64,000 nt of DNA from an uncultured Eubacteriales bacterium (lineage in GTDB: Bacteria; Bacillota; Clostridia; Monoglobales; Monoglobaceae). The translations under genes and the position numbers were made by a program. Shown here piece after piece: positions 35,664 through 44,757 of this stretch (the stretch's first letter is position 1; each line of letters opens with the position of its first letter). The DNA is taken from NCBI GenBank assembly GCA_958352815.1, contig CATWQA010000006.1, positions 1-64,000 of the forward strand, in the 5' to 3' direction. Below the pieces are notes generated by a model. The model made no database searches. It saw only the letters and a program-made list of their open reading frames with translations, and was not told the origin of the DNA.

Positions 35664-36299
35664 ATGAATATATTATACTATATTTTATTGGTTGCAGGCG
35701 GACTTTTCCTAATATCTATGCTGCTTATTTGTATCGGTCTGTTTCACACTCCGAAGCCCAAAGTCGAACCGGAGGAATATATGCCGCCGGTTACGGGCGG
35801 TTCAAGACGGCTTGCGGAGCCTAAAGATTTTGACGATGATGAGGAGGAATATGCGGACGCAGACGATGAGCCCGATGAGGAATATTCCGACACAGGCGAT
35901 GAGCCTGACGAGGAGCAGCCTGAGCCCGATGTGGATGCAGAAGATGAGGATGCTTCCGAACCCGAACCCGAAAATGATGAGGAACAGGCTCCGATACCCG
36001 AGCCGAGCAACGGCATAGAGGTTGAGGTAACAGTTATAGACAACAACAAGACGTATAAAGTTGTTGTTGACGACGAAGTCCTAATCGGCAGGAATCCACA
36101 GTGCGACGTGGTGGTAAACAAGCCCATGGTGTCCTCGGTGCACTGTGTTCTGACCCGCGACGGCAAAAAGGTTATGATAGAGGATAACAACTCCACAAAC
36201 GGAACCCTGCTCAACGGAAAGAAGCTCATGCACGTAATCGAGGTCAAGAACAACGATGTTGTTACTCTGGGCGACCGATTGATACGAATAAATCTGTAG
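35664..36299 (+). CDS. Membrane-anchored FHA-domain protein
   Basis: The 211-residue protein has one N-terminal membrane helix (about 5-26), a long acidic Asp/Glu/Pro linker (about 50-115), and a C-terminal FHA domain that binds phosphothreonine peptides. FHA landmarks are GR at 142-143, Ser158/His160 and NNSTNGT at 175-181. It begins 14 bp after the PP2C gene, with AAAGGAG upstream. The phosphatase plus FHA pair suggests control of an envelope process by reversible phosphorylation. Confidence 0.9.
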   Translation: MNILYYILLVAGGLFLISMLLICIGLFHTPKPKVEPEEYMPPVTGGSRRLAEPKDFDDDEEEYADADDEPDEEYSDTGDEPDEEQPEPDVDAEDEDASEPEPENDEEQAPIPEPSNGIEVEVTVIDNNKTYKVVVDDEVLIGRNPQCDVVVNKPMVSSVHCVLTRDGKKVMIEDNNSTNGTLLNGKKLMHVIEVKNNDVVTLGDRLIRINL

Positions 36300-36321
36300 C
36301 AGTTAGGCACAGAAACTTTTT

Positions 36322-36356
36322 AATAGCCGCTTGAATAATCAGCGGCTATTATTTTC
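36322..36356 (+). terminator. Terminator after the FHA gene
   Basis: AATAGCCGCT pairs with AGCGGCTATT around a 9-base loop, followed by ATTTTC. Confidence 0.75.
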
Positions 36357-36393
36357 TAAATAAAATTACTATACAGAACAGGAGGAATAATAA

Positions 36394-37827
36394 TTGGCAA
36401 AAATACTGACTAATGACATGACAGTGGGCAATCCCACGAGACACATTATAAAGTTCACAGTACCGCTCCTTATAGGCAACATTTTCCAGGTGCTGTACAA
36501 CATGGTAGACACTATTATAGTAGGACGTACAATCAGCGTTGAGGCTCTGGCGGCCGTGGGCGCGGCAGGAGCCATAATGTTCTTAATCGTCGGCTTCGCC
36601 ACGGGCTTTACCAACGGTCTTTCAATCATTGTCGCCCAGAGATTCGGGGCAAACGACATGGCAGGCGTCCGCAGAAGCGTAGGCATGGGTATATATCTCT
36701 CGGCTGCCGCCTCTGTGGTTATTACCGCCGTCAGCGTGCTTTCGGCGCGGGCGTTGCTAAGGTTCATGCAGACGCCGGATAATATAATTGACGACTCGTA
36801 TAACTACATAATTGTTATTTACGGCGGTATTACCTTTCAGGTGTTTTACAATTACATATCCTGCGTTATCCGCGCCCTGGGCGACAGTAAAACTCCGCTC
36901 TACTTCCTGCTCATCTCCTCGGTGATAAACATAGTTCTTGACCTGGTGTTTATCATCAACTTCCATATGGGAGTTGCGGGAGCGGGCTTTGCAACAATTA
37001 TAGCCCAAGCGGTTTCAGGGCTGCTGTGCCTGATATATGTGGCAAAAAAGTTTCCCGAGCTGCATCTAAAGAAGAAGGATTTTAAGTGGGACTCAAAGTT
37101 CGCCCTTCGCCACCTGACCTTAGCCGTTCCCATGGCTTTTCAGATGTCGGTTACCGCCATCGGCGTTATGGTGGTGCAGTCGGTGCTGAACTCCTTTGGT
37201 TCCACGGTTATTGCCGGATACACAGCGGCAAACAAAATCGAACAGCTTGTATCTCAGCCCCAGATTTCTTTCGGAGTGACAATGGCAACCTACGTAGGTC
37301 AAAACTACGGCGCAATGCGGGAGGACAGGATTAAACAGGGCGTCAACAAATGCACGCTTATTATACTGGGGCTCACTCTTGTAGTGGTGGCGATTGTGCT
37401 TATATTTGCAAGACCCATAGCGGGCATCTTCCTTGACTCCTCAGCCGACGCCGCTCTGCGGGAAAATGTTGTCTACTACACTAAGATGTACTTCTATGTT
37501 GCCGGTGTATTCTACTTTGCTCTGGCGCTGCTGTTCGTCTACCGAAACAGCCTGCAGGGCATGGGAAATTCCGGAATTGTTCTCTGCGGCAGCGCAGTTG
37601 AGCTTATCGCCAGAATAGTACTGTCTCTGGTTCTGTCAAAGACCCTTACCGCAGCCTACGGAGAGCTCCCCGGCTATCTGGGAGTGTGCGCAGCAGGACC
37701 CATTGCGTGGCTGTCCGCCTGCATATTGTTTATGGTTTCATACAGGGAAAATATCAAAAAGCTGCCTGAGGTTTTCAGAAAACAACGGGAATTTAATGAA
37801 TACGACAAGCTGGCAACCGACGAGTAA
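36394..37827 (+). CDS. MATE-family efflux transporter
   Basis: The 477-residue integral membrane protein has the two-lobed MATE pattern of about 12 helices: PLLIGNIFQVLYNMVDTIIVGR near the start, then VAQRFGAND, and the second lobe MAFQMSVTAIGVMVVQ, with LVSQPQISFGVTMATYVGQNYGA. Such proteins export drugs or metabolites using Na+ or H+. It starts with TTG at 36394 behind GGAGG. It is followed 24 bp later by a YeiH-type transporter. The substrate is unknown. A second, unrelated-by-position MATE gene lies at 55.1 kb. Confidence 0.93.
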   Translation: MAKILTNDMTVGNPTRHIIKFTVPLLIGNIFQVLYNMVDTIIVGRTISVEALAAVGAAGAIMFLIVGFATGFTNGLSIIVAQRFGANDMAGVRRSVGMGIYLSAAASVVITAVSVLSARALLRFMQTPDNIIDDSYNYIIVIYGGITFQVFYNYISCVIRALGDSKTPLYFLLISSVINIVLDLVFIINFHMGVAGAGFATIIAQAVSGLLCLIYVAKKFPELHLKKKDFKWDSKFALRHLTLAVPMAFQMSVTAIGVMVVQSVLNSFGSTVIAGYTAANKIEQLVSQPQISFGVTMATYVGQNYGAMREDRIKQGVNKCTLIILGLTLVVVAIVLIFARPIAGIFLDSSADAALRENVVYYTKMYFYVAGVFYFALALLFVYRNSLQGMGNSGIVLCGSAVELIARIVLSLVLSKTLTAAYGELPGYLGVCAAGPIAWLSACILFMVSYRENIKKLPEVFRKQREFNEYDKLATDE

Positions 37828-37851
37828 TATTTAAATTAAAAGGAGAAAGTT

Positions 37852-38889
37852 ATGAAGAATTTAAAAGAAAGTCTTTGGGGAATTGCCCTGTGCCTTTTAA
37901 TAGCCGTCCCTTCTTATATTTTGGGAACATTTTTCCCCATTATCGGAGGCCCGGTTTTCGGCATCATTATAGGCATGATTATCACTGTTTTTTACAAGAA
38001 TAAAGCCAAAACTCAAACGGGAATAACCTTTACGTCAAAGAAGATACTGCAATACGCCGTTATCCTGCTGGGCTTCGGCATGAATTTGAGCAGTATAGCC
38101 AAAACAGGCGCCCAGTCCCTGCCTATTATTATTTCAACCATTTCCATATCGCTGATTGTGTCCTTTGTTCTGTTCAAGGTCGTGCATATTCAGCCTAAGA
38201 TTGCGACCTTAATAGGGGTTGGCTCGTCAATCTGCGGCGGCTCTGCAATTGCCGCCACAGCACCTGTTATAGATGCGGACGATGAGGAAATAGCCCAGTC
38301 AATCTCGGTTATATTTTTGTTTAACATAATCGCCGCCTTGATCTTCCCAACCTTGGGCTCGGTGCTTGGTCTGTCTAATGAGGGCTTCGGTCTGTTCGCG
38401 GGAACCGCAATTAACGACACCTCATCGGTTACAGCCGCCGCCACAGCTTGGGACGGCATTCACGGCAGCAATACACTGGACGCCGCAACGGTCGTAAAGC
38501 TGACCAGAACACTGGCGATTATCCCCATAACTTTGGTGCTTGCGGTTTACAGGACGAAAAAAGAAAAATCCGGCGAGGGAACCCGCGTCAGCATAAAGAG
38601 CATTTTCCCGTTTTTTATACTGTACTTCGTGCTGGCGTCCGTAATAACCACTGTGTTTTACGCCCTATTCCCAAGCGGCGCTGTTCATGACGGCGGCGCA
38701 GCAGTGTTCGGCTTTTTAAAGAATTTAAGCAAGTTCTTTATCGTTATGGCAATGTCCGCCATCGGTCTTAATACGGATATAGTCAAGCTGGTAAAGTCGG
38801 GCGGAAAACCTATTTTCCTGGGGCTGTGCTGCTGGATTTCCATAATAGCGGTGAGCCTTGCAATGCAGCACTTTCTGGGAATACTGTAA
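37852..38889 (+). CDS. YeiH-family (UPF0324) transporter
   Basis: The 345-residue multispanning protein matches the YeiH/UPF0324 family, often labelled putative sulfate exporter. [19 protein letters not shown] and [15 protein letters not shown] are hallmark segments. The start follows AAAGGAG just after the MATE gene. A hairpin terminator follows at 38.92-38.97 kb. Substrate in this organism is not known. Confidence 0.9.
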   Translation: MKNLKESLWGIALCLLIAVPSYILGTFFPIIGGPVFGIIIGMIITVFYKNKAKTQTGITFTSKKILQYAVILLGFGMNLSSIAKTGAQSLPIIISTISISLIVSFVLFKVVHIQPKIATLIGVGSSICGGSAIAATAPVIDADDEEIAQSISVIFLFNIIAALIFPTLGSVLGLSNEGFGLFAGTAINDTSSVTAAATAWDGIHGSNTLDAATVVKLTRTLAIIPITLVLAVYRTKKEKSGEGTRVSIKSIFPFFILYFVLASVITTVFYALFPSGAVHDGGAAVFGFLKNLSKFFIVMAMSAIGLNTDIVKLVKSGGKPIFLGLCCWISIIAVSLAMQHFLGIL

Positions 38890-38920
38890 TTACTTTTAGT
38901 AATCCAATCCAATTTAAAAA

Positions 38921-38970
38921 ATCAACGGCTTAATCCATAAAAACGGGTTGAGCCGTTTTTATTTTTTTTG
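38921..38970 (+). terminator. Terminator after yeiH-type gene; AACGGCTTAATCC repeat, copy 2
   Basis: AACGGCT pairs with AGCCGTT, with an inner partly paired segment, and is followed by TTTATTTTTTTT. The sequence is a copy of the dispersed repeat also found at 19.24 and 54.83 kb. Confidence 0.8.
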
Positions 38971-39334
38971 AAAGCTCTGTTTTCTGATTCTATTGAAGAT
39001 TTGCTGTCTATTTTTTAAATATATTCAGCAGTTGAGTATATTTTGGTGGTTTGACCACTAGTTTTACGTAGTTGCTGTTCTTAACATATCGTTTACAAAG
39101 TATTTTATCACCAATTATTATTTCAATTACTATCATTGTAACTTCTTTGTTTTATATCGAGTTATCGCTGTAAGGCGTTATGATATTTATAATATCGCTA
39201 ATCGCAAGAGGTGATTATTCATAATTTAATTCTAATGGTATTTTCAAAAATATTATGGTGCGATATTGACAATAGATATGTTATATATTATACTTTTAAT
39301 AATAAAAATTGTTTTATATATTCGTTAAATAGTA
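38971..39334. other. AT-rich spacer without a recognisable gene
   Basis: I see no coding region with a ribosome-binding site and no known RNA. GGTGGT-ttg-ACCACT is a small dyad near 39045. The stretch is AT-rich and leads into the 280-bp element. Confidence 0.5.
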
Positions 39335-39614
39335 TTTAAATTGGAGCAACGCTCCGCTTTGCTTGCAAGGAGCGGAGCTTGCGATCGATTGCAAGCTGTA
39401 AAGGGAGCGTTAGCTCCTCAGGGTTTCAGTGGGAGATTATAGCTCCCACTGAAATTCTGAAATGGAACCCACCTTAGGGTTCCCCAAAAATCACCGATTT
39501 TTGGGGATAGAGGAGAAACGACGCAGCGGTGTGATGGATTTTATTTACATAAAATCTGAACATAGCGAAGTCCGTTTCGTCGCAGAGGCGGGGGACATCT
39601 TTGCATGGGTTATA
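39335..39614. repeat. 280-bp multi-hairpin element, copy B (inverted)
   Basis: This is the inverted partner of 24525-24803. Where copy A has damaged stems, copy B is better paired (for example GGAGC-gtta-GCTCC is intact here), so the structure appears to be under selection or copy B is closer to the master copy. It ends about 200 bp before the recombinase gene. The two copies bracket about 14.5 kb containing the tRNAs, glycolytic operon and transporters. Confidence 0.85.
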
Positions 39615-39744
39615 TTAAAGGTGGTGGACATTTGTGGTTAAAAATAGTAGGTGTGGATTTGAAATATGAAAATGTAATGTTAGTTATTTGATATTTTTTG
39701 AGTGTGTTGTGGTTTTTGTTTATGATAACTGATTGTATCGTATA

Positions 39745-39773
39745 TTGACAAATTGCTTTAGATATATTATGTA
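39745..39773 (+). promoter_or_regulatory. Possible promoter of the recombinase gene
   Basis: TTGACA (39745-39750), 17 bp and TATGTA (39768-39773). The -35 is perfect, the -10 has two mismatches. Confidence 0.5.
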
Positions 39774-39816
39774 TTCTGCGTATGAGGGTTATAATATATT
39801 TAAGGAGATGATTAAT

Positions 39817-40656
39817 ATGAAAGTTTTAACAGAAAAAAAGATTGCAGAATTTAGGGAATATCTCATAACTGAGGAAAAAAGTAAAGCAACTCTTGAGAAG
39901 TATATAAGAGACGTTAATGCGTTTATGGGTTGGGTTGACGGCAGAGAGGTTGATAAGACGCTTGTTTTAAAGTATAAGGATGTATTGATTGAATCATATG
40001 CTCCGACAAGTGTAAATTCAATCTTATCATCGTTAAACAGCCTTTTCTGTTTTTTAGAATGGTTTGACTGCAAAGTGAAAACTATTAAAATTCAACGTCA
40101 GATTTTTGCACCAAGCGATAGGGAATTGACCAGGGAAGAGTATGGACGTCTGCTTAGAGCAGCGGAACATGTGTCAAATAAGCGACTGTACTATCTCATA
40201 CAAACGATATGCGCTACAGGGATCAGGGTTTCTGAGTTAAAATATATTACGGTCGAAGCTGTCAGAAAGGGTGCGGCGGATGTAAATTGCAAGTGTAAAC
40301 GAAGAAAGGTATGGCTGCCGCGGCAATTGTGCGAAATGCTCCGTAAGTATATATCAGAAAAACACATACACAAAGGAAGCGTTTTTGTGAGCAGGAGCGG
40401 CAGGCCTCTTGATAGAAGCAATATCTGGAAAATGCTAAAAGCGCTTTGCGAGAAAGCAGGTGTATCGAGGGATAAGGTATTTCCTCACAATCTTAGACAT
40501 TTATTTGCAAGAACTCACTATTCCATTCAAAAGGATATAATCAGACTTGCTGATATACTTGGTCACAGCAGTGTGAACACAACAAGAATATATACAATCG
40601 AATCCGGAGAAGTTCACAGACAACAAGTACAGCAACTAGGTCTTTTACGGTATTAA
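39817..40656 (+). CDS. Tyrosine recombinase (XerC/D-like site-specific integrase)
   Basis: The 279-residue protein has an N-terminal SAM-like DNA-binding domain (about 8-90) and a C-terminal catalytic domain with the full set Arg137 (ATGIRVSEL), His224-x-x-Arg227 (PHNLRH), His250 (LGHSS) and nucleophile Tyr259 (TTRIYT). The ATG at 39817 has AAGGAG nine bases upstream. It cuts and rejoins DNA at short inverted-arm sites. No phage or transposon genes accompany it. Its stop lies nine bases before a 26-bp dyad that recurs inverted 320 bp away, so it probably inverts that segment. Confidence 0.93.
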   Translation: MKVLTEKKIAEFREYLITEEKSKATLEKYIRDVNAFMGWVDGREVDKTLVLKYKDVLIESYAPTSVNSILSSLNSLFCFLEWFDCKVKTIKIQRQIFAPSDRELTREEYGRLLRAAEHVSNKRLYYLIQTICATGIRVSELKYITVEAVRKGAADVNCKCKRRKVWLPRQLCEMLRKYISEKHIHKGSVFVSRSGRPLDRSNIWKMLKALCEKAGVSRDKVFPHNLRHLFARTHYSIQKDIIRLADILGHSSVNTTRIYTIESGEVHRQQVQQLGLLRY

Positions 40657-40665
40657 AAAACCACA

Positions 40666-40691
40666 TACCACATAATGTAAATTATGTGGTA
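40666..40691. repeat. Left inverted repeat of the putative invertible segment
   Basis: TACCACATAAT and ATTATGTGGTA (11-base arms) flank the asymmetric centre GTAA. The inner 18 bases, ACATAATGTAAATTATGT (40670-40687), recur exactly as the reverse complement at 40996-41013. There is no T tract, so it is a poor terminator. The arm-spacer-arm form is what tyrosine recombinases bind. Confidence 0.75.
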
Positions 40692-40717
40692 AATTGAACC
40701 GAAAACCTTTTTGTAGA

Positions 40718-40746
40718 ATTATATCATTTAATAAGCTTTTTGTCAA
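40718..40746 (-). promoter_or_regulatory. Full-consensus promoter inside the putative invertible segment, facing left
   Basis: On the minus strand TTGACA (40741-40746), 17 bp and TATAAT (40718-40723), both perfect. It points at the 3' end of the recombinase gene, where it has no gene to serve. If the segment flipped, it would face the 41.1-54.7 kb operon with a leader of about 140 nt. Confidence 0.85.
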
Positions 40747-40883
40747 TAATTTGTAATAAACTAACAAGAAAAAATTTTGTAATAAACCATTATCAAGCTA
40801 ACAATGCAATTAATTTGCAAGAAATGGTAATAAGATATTGATAATTGTAATACATATCAAATAAAAAAATTAATAAATCACAT

Positions 40884-40928
40884 CGCAAAAAGACCCATAT
40901 ACGCTATTATAATATGGGTCTTTTTGCG
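40884..40928. terminator. Strong bidirectional terminator inside the segment
   Basis: CGCAAAAAGACCCATAT pairs with ATATGGGTCTTTTTGCG, a 17-bp stem that can terminate on either strand. In the present orientation it stands between the recombinase transcript and the operon. Confidence 0.85.
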
Positions 40929-40988
40929 GTTGCCGAAATCAGGCTGTTAACTTTACGTTTTTGACAATTCGCTGCAGTAACGGTAGTT

Positions 40989-41020
40989 ATTTATTACATA
41001 ATTTACATTATGTAATAAAT
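40989..41020. repeat. Right inverted repeat of the putative invertible segment
   Basis: ATTTATTACATAAT and ATTATGTAATAAAT (14-base arms) flank the centre TTAC. The inner 18 bases 40996-41013 are the exact reverse complement of the left repeat core, so the asymmetric centres (GTAA and TTAC) are opposed, which for a tyrosine recombinase predicts inversion, not deletion. Confidence 0.75.
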
Positions 41021-41110
41021 ACATAGTATATATATTTACGATAAATTATCTATAAATATTTGAAATAGTATATAATTAAATTTATAAAAAGGTGTTGTGG
41101 AGTGGTATGC

Positions 41111-41779
41111 GTGAAGTATAGACATGAGTATAAGTGTTATGTTAATCCGGTGGATTTAGCGGAATTACGTTCGCGAATAAGGCGGGTGATGCAGCATGAT
41201 AAATATGCGCTGGATGATGGAAACTATACAGTTAAGAGCATGTATTTTGATAATTATTTAGATAAAGCTTTAAGAGAAAAGCAAGATGGTGTGGATGAAA
41301 GAGAAAAGTATAGAATACGATATTACAACGATGATATTTCGTTTATAAGGTTAGAAAAAAAGAGTAAGAAAAATGGAATGTGCCGAAAGCAATCATCGAA
41401 AATATCCATTGATTTTTGCGAGAATATAATTGCAAGTAAGCCGTTTAACATACTTGATTATGAAAGTGATATTATAAAAGAATTTAATATAAAACGACGA
41501 ACCCAGCTGCTCAGACCTAAAAACATAGTAATTTATGAGCGGGAAGCATTTGTGTATGAACCGGGAAATGTACGTGTGACATTTGATACGAATATAAGGG
41601 GAAGTTACAATATCAATCATTTTCTAAAACCGGATATTACCGCAATACATCTGTTGCAAGCAGGGATTTTAGAGATTAAATGGGATGAATTTTTACCGCA
41701 GTTTATACGAGATATTATTCAACTAAAAAATAGGCATATTACATCTTTTTCTAAATATGCAGCCACGAGATTTATATAA
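41111..41779 (+). CDS. VTC-domain protein (polyphosphate polymerase-like)
   Basis: The product of about 222 residues matches the VTC/CYTH-type tunnel domain that in yeast makes polyphosphate. Basic tunnel-type residues occur in YRHEYKCYV, VKSMYFDNY, KYRIRYYND, IRLEKKSK and LEIKWDEFLPQ. GTG at 41111 has GGAG eight bases upstream; GTG 41102 is the alternative, giving 225 residues. It is the first gene of a ten-gene block and pairs with DUF4956, a common Clostridia combination. Polymerase activity is inferred only from the fold family. Confidence 0.85.
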   Translation: MKYRHEYKCYVNPVDLAELRSRIRRVMQHDKYALDDGNYTVKSMYFDNYLDKALREKQDGVDEREKYRIRYYNDDISFIRLEKKSKKNGMCRKQSSKISIDFCENIIASKPFNILDYESDIIKEFNIKRRTQLLRPKNIVIYEREAFVYEPGNVRVTFDTNIRGSYNINHFLKPDITAIHLLQAGILEIKWDEFLPQFIRDIIQLKNRHITSFSKYAATRFI

Positions 41780-41796
41780 TGAGAGGAGAGTTAAAG

Positions 41797-42465
41797 ATGA
41801 CTTTTAATGATATTTTTAAAACAAATTTTTTGGAAAAAGTCAATTCATTTTCTATTATTGATTCGGTAGTCGTGCTATCATTAGCATTTATAATTGGGTT
41901 GTTTATATTTGTAATTTACAGAAAAACCTATTCGGGCGTTATGTACAATTTGGGTTTCGGTGTTTCGCTGATAGGATTATCAATGATAACCGCGTTTGTT
42001 ATTTTGGCGGTAACATCGAACGTGGTGTTGTCCCTCGGCATGGTGGGCGCATTATCTATTGTCAGATTTAGAACAGCTATAAAAGAGCCTATGGATATAG
42101 TGTTTTTATTTTGGTCTCTTGCCTCAGGAATTGTTTTAGGAGCAGGACTGATACCGTTAGCGGTAATCGGAACTGTAATTATCGGTATCATTATTACAAT
42201 ATTTGCAAATGTAAAATATAAAGATACTCCTTATATATTAGTTGTGAATTTAGAGGCGGGTTCTGTTGATAAAATAGAAGACGTTGTTAAACGAAATACA
42301 AAAAAATATCTTTTAAAGTCAAAAGTATCAAATGAAGTTTGCAGCGAGCTTATATATGAGGTCAGAGTAAAGAACAAAGACTGCAGCGTTGTTGACAGAT
42401 TGTTGATGGAAAAAGGCGTTAGCCAGGCGACGTTAGTGAGCTATAATGGTGAATATATGTCATAA
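41797..42465 (+). CDS. DUF4956 membrane protein
   Basis: The product of about 222 residues has four or five membrane helices in its first 145 residues and a soluble C-terminal part. GMVGALSIVRFRTAIKEPMDIVFLFW is the DUF4956 signature. ATG 41797 has AGGAGAG upstream; the ATG at 41779 overlaps the previous stop (TAATG) and is the alternative. It partners VTC-domain proteins in many genomes, which suggests one complex at the membrane. Exact role is unknown. Confidence 0.88.
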   Translation: MTFNDIFKTNFLEKVNSFSIIDSVVVLSLAFIIGLFIFVIYRKTYSGVMYNLGFGVSLIGLSMITAFVILAVTSNVVLSLGMVGALSIVRFRTAIKEPMDIVFLFWSLASGIVLGAGLIPLAVIGTVIIGIIITIFANVKYKDTPYILVVNLEAGSVDKIEDVVKRNTKKYLLKSKVSNEVCSELIYEVRVKNKDCSVVDRLLMEKGVSQATLVSYNGEYMS

Positions 42466-42479
42466 TAACGGAGAGCGCT

Positions 42480-44513
42480 ATGGTTAGAAAAAAAGGAATT
42501 ACAATTGTCGCTCTATTGCTTATGTTGATGGCTGTGATTGCAGTACTATATGTTTGGAAATATAGTTTTGAATATCAACATGAATATGAGGAATATGATG
42601 GTCAGAAAATTATCTTTACCGAAGATGATGAATACAATTCTCATTCAGGTACCGAAATCATATGTAAAAGCAAATCAATATTGTGCAATGGCAGCGGAGC
42701 ATATTCGGTAGACAAGACGTTATATATAACCTCAGGAGGGGTTTATACCATAGAGGGAGAACTTGAAAATATAGTTGTCCGGTCAGGTGATGAAAAACCG
42801 GTTATAATGCGTTTAAATAATGTCAGTATTGAATCTCACGTTGAACCCCCGATTTATATTTATAAAGCTTCAAAATTTGTACTCTCATCAACAAAAGACA
42901 GTGTGAATTACGTTACGGACAAGCGCCGACAACTTAGCGAACAAAACATACAGTCGTCTATATATTCTGCAGCAGATCTCACTCTTAACGGAGAAGGCAA
43001 AACCGTAATACAGAGTAATTACAGGGATGCGGTGACTACTGAAAATACATTAAAGATTGTTTCAGGTGACTGGGATATATTCGCTGAAGATGACGGCATT
43101 AGTGGTAGGATTGTTTTTCAAAAAGACGGAAACGTAGTTTGTTCGACTATAGGTGATGCTGTAAAAAGCGATAAGAAAAACAATAAGGGTCTAATTGTTT
43201 TAAAAGGGGGCAAGCTCATTACCAACAGTCAAGGAGACGGCGTCTTTTCAAGCGGGAATATTTATGCCGACGGAGCAGAAATTAATATACAAAGTACTAT
43301 ACCGGATTTATCAAAAATTGATACTTCATCACAAAATATACCCAGTACAAAGGGAATAAAGTCTGACAAAGGTATATATGTAGACGGTGGTAGCATTACC
43401 ACAGATACATCGGATGATTCGTTGCATGCAGGAGAGATAATCCATGTATATAATGGTGAATTGACACTTGCGTCCGGAGACGATGCAATACATTGCGATG
43501 GGGATGTGTACTTTGACAATGTGAATTTATCAATCACTGATTGCTACGAGGGTATTGAAGGAGCCTACATAGAAATTAACGGTGGAAAATATCATATTAT
43601 TGCGGAAGATGATGGCATAAACGCCACAGGCGAAGCATCAATGTCAGCACTGCAAGAGGGAGATGATATGCCGCCCGATGACGGACAGGGAAACCAAAAT
43701 ATGGAAGCTCCTCCGGCAATACCTGAAAATGAAACCGAAATAACCAAAACAGCATTTGTGTTTAACGACGGCGATTTATATATTGAAGGCGGCGGCGACG
43801 GTATAGATATTAATGGCTCCGCAGAAGTAAACGGAGGAAGTGTTGAAACATACTGTATGAAGGACGGTCCCGAGGAAGCGTTTGATTTTGACGGGGAATT
43901 ATATATAAACGGCGGAGTTGTTTTCGGCGCGGGAAATGCAAATATGTTTAAATTGCCAAATGAGCATTCAAAGGCGAAAAATTTGGTATGTTATATGGAT
44001 CAAACTTATAGAAACGGCGGAGAACTTGTGATAGAGGACTCATCGGGAGAAGTAATTGAGCATCACGAATTGACAGGTTCGCTCGGAATTGTTATTGCAT
44101 ACGGTGATAAGATTAAATCGGGCGAAACATACACGGTTAAAATGAATGAAAAGATGTTGGGAACAGCAACTATTCAAGGAACGAATACCGTTATCAAACC
44201 TGAGTCGGCATCGGCAGCTGCGGGAGCAGCCGGAGGAGGCGCTCCCGGCGGACCTCCTCCTATGGGAGCGGATGGCAGACCTCTTGAACCGCCTCCCGAT
44301 GGCCCCGGCGGACCGGGTGGTCCGCCTGATGAACCCGGAGGAGCACCACCTGACAAACCGGACGGTGAACAGTTTGGAACTGAACAGACAATACAGAATG
44401 TTCAAGAGGCAGGTAATGAAAATGCATTGAACTTGTTGTATTTGTCTGCTCCCGGTAGTATTTTATTGATTGTTTGCATGATATTTGTGAAGTTAATTAA
44501 AAGAAAATTTTAA
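42480..44513 (+). CDS. Surface beta-helix protein, Cthe_2159-like (DUF4353 type)
   Basis: The 677-residue protein has an N-terminal signal-anchor (about 7-27) and a long right-handed beta-helix-like region (about 60-500) with repeating motifs such as EDDGISGR, SDDSLHAGE, GDDAIHCDGDVY, EGIEGAYIEINGG and AEDDGINATGE, as in the Clostridium thermocellum Cthe_2159 family of acidic-polysaccharide-binding proteins. A Gly/Pro-rich stretch (about 580-630) precedes a C-terminal membrane helix and a basic end. It is probably displayed outside the cell. Its acidic, Ca-binding-like turns support carbohydrate or ion binding. It follows DUF4956 by 14 bp. Confidence 0.82.
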   Translation: MVRKKGITIVALLLMLMAVIAVLYVWKYSFEYQHEYEEYDGQKIIFTEDDEYNSHSGTEIICKSKSILCNGSGAYSVDKTLYITSGGVYTIEGELENIVVRSGDEKPVIMRLNNVSIESHVEPPIYIYKASKFVLSSTKDSVNYVTDKRRQLSEQNIQSSIYSAADLTLNGEGKTVIQSNYRDAVTTENTLKIVSGDWDIFAEDDGISGRIVFQKDGNVVCSTIGDAVKSDKKNNKGLIVLKGGKLITNSQGDGVFSSGNIYADGAEINIQSTIPDLSKIDTSSQNIPSTKGIKSDKGIYVDGGSITTDTSDDSLHAGEIIHVYNGELTLASGDDAIHCDGDVYFDNVNLSITDCYEGIEGAYIEINGGKYHIIAEDDGINATGEASMSALQEGDDMPPDDGQGNQNMEAPPAIPENETEITKTAFVFNDGDLYIEGGGDGIDINGSAEVNGGSVETYCMKDGPEEAFDFDGELYINGGVVFGAGNANMFKLPNEHSKAKNLVCYMDQTYRNGGELVIEDSSGEVIEHHELTGSLGIVIAYGDKIKSGETYTVKMNEKMLGTATIQGTNTVIKPESASAAAGAAGGGAPGGPPPMGADGRPLEPPPDGPGGPGGPPDEPGGAPPDKPDGEQFGTEQTIQNVQEAGNENALNLLYLSAPGSILLIVCMIFVKLIKRKF

Positions 44514-44541
44514 ATTAGCGTAAGAAAAGGAGATGAAAGAA

Positions 44542-44742
44542 ATGAAATCAAAGATAGCGGCATTACTTTTATCAATTTTCCTTGGTGAATTGGGGATTGA
44601 TAGATTTTATCTGGGATATGTCGGGACAGGAATTTTGAAACTTATTACAGCGGGCGGTTTCGGTGTTTGGTGGCTTATTGATATTATATTGATTGCCGCA
44701 GGCGTATTGCGTCCCGCTAACGGCGGCGTATATGCAAACTGA
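44542..44742 (+). CDS. TM2-domain protein
   Basis: The 66-residue protein is a TM2 domain: two membrane helices with GELGIDRFYLGYVGTGILKL between them, the family signature. ATG 44542 lies nine bases after AAGGAG; ATG 44533 is too close. TM2 proteins are small membrane proteins of unclear function. It belongs to the same co-directional block, with 28 and 15 bp spacing to its neighbours. Confidence 0.88.
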   Translation: MKSKIAALLLSIFLGELGIDRFYLGYVGTGILKLITAGGFGVWWLIDIILIAAGVLRPANGGVYAN

Positions 44743-44757
44743 GGAGGGAGAAGAGAA

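Noticed and set aside
40666..40691. Terminator of the recombinase gene
   Set aside because: The stem has no T tract, and its 18-base core recurs exactly inverted 320 bp away, which a terminator alone does not explain. A separate strong terminator exists at 40884-40928.
39335..41020. Prophage or integrative element around the recombinase
   Set aside because: No structural phage, conjugation or excision genes accompany the recombinase, and it is not next to a tRNA. The inverted repeats downstream fit local inversion better.
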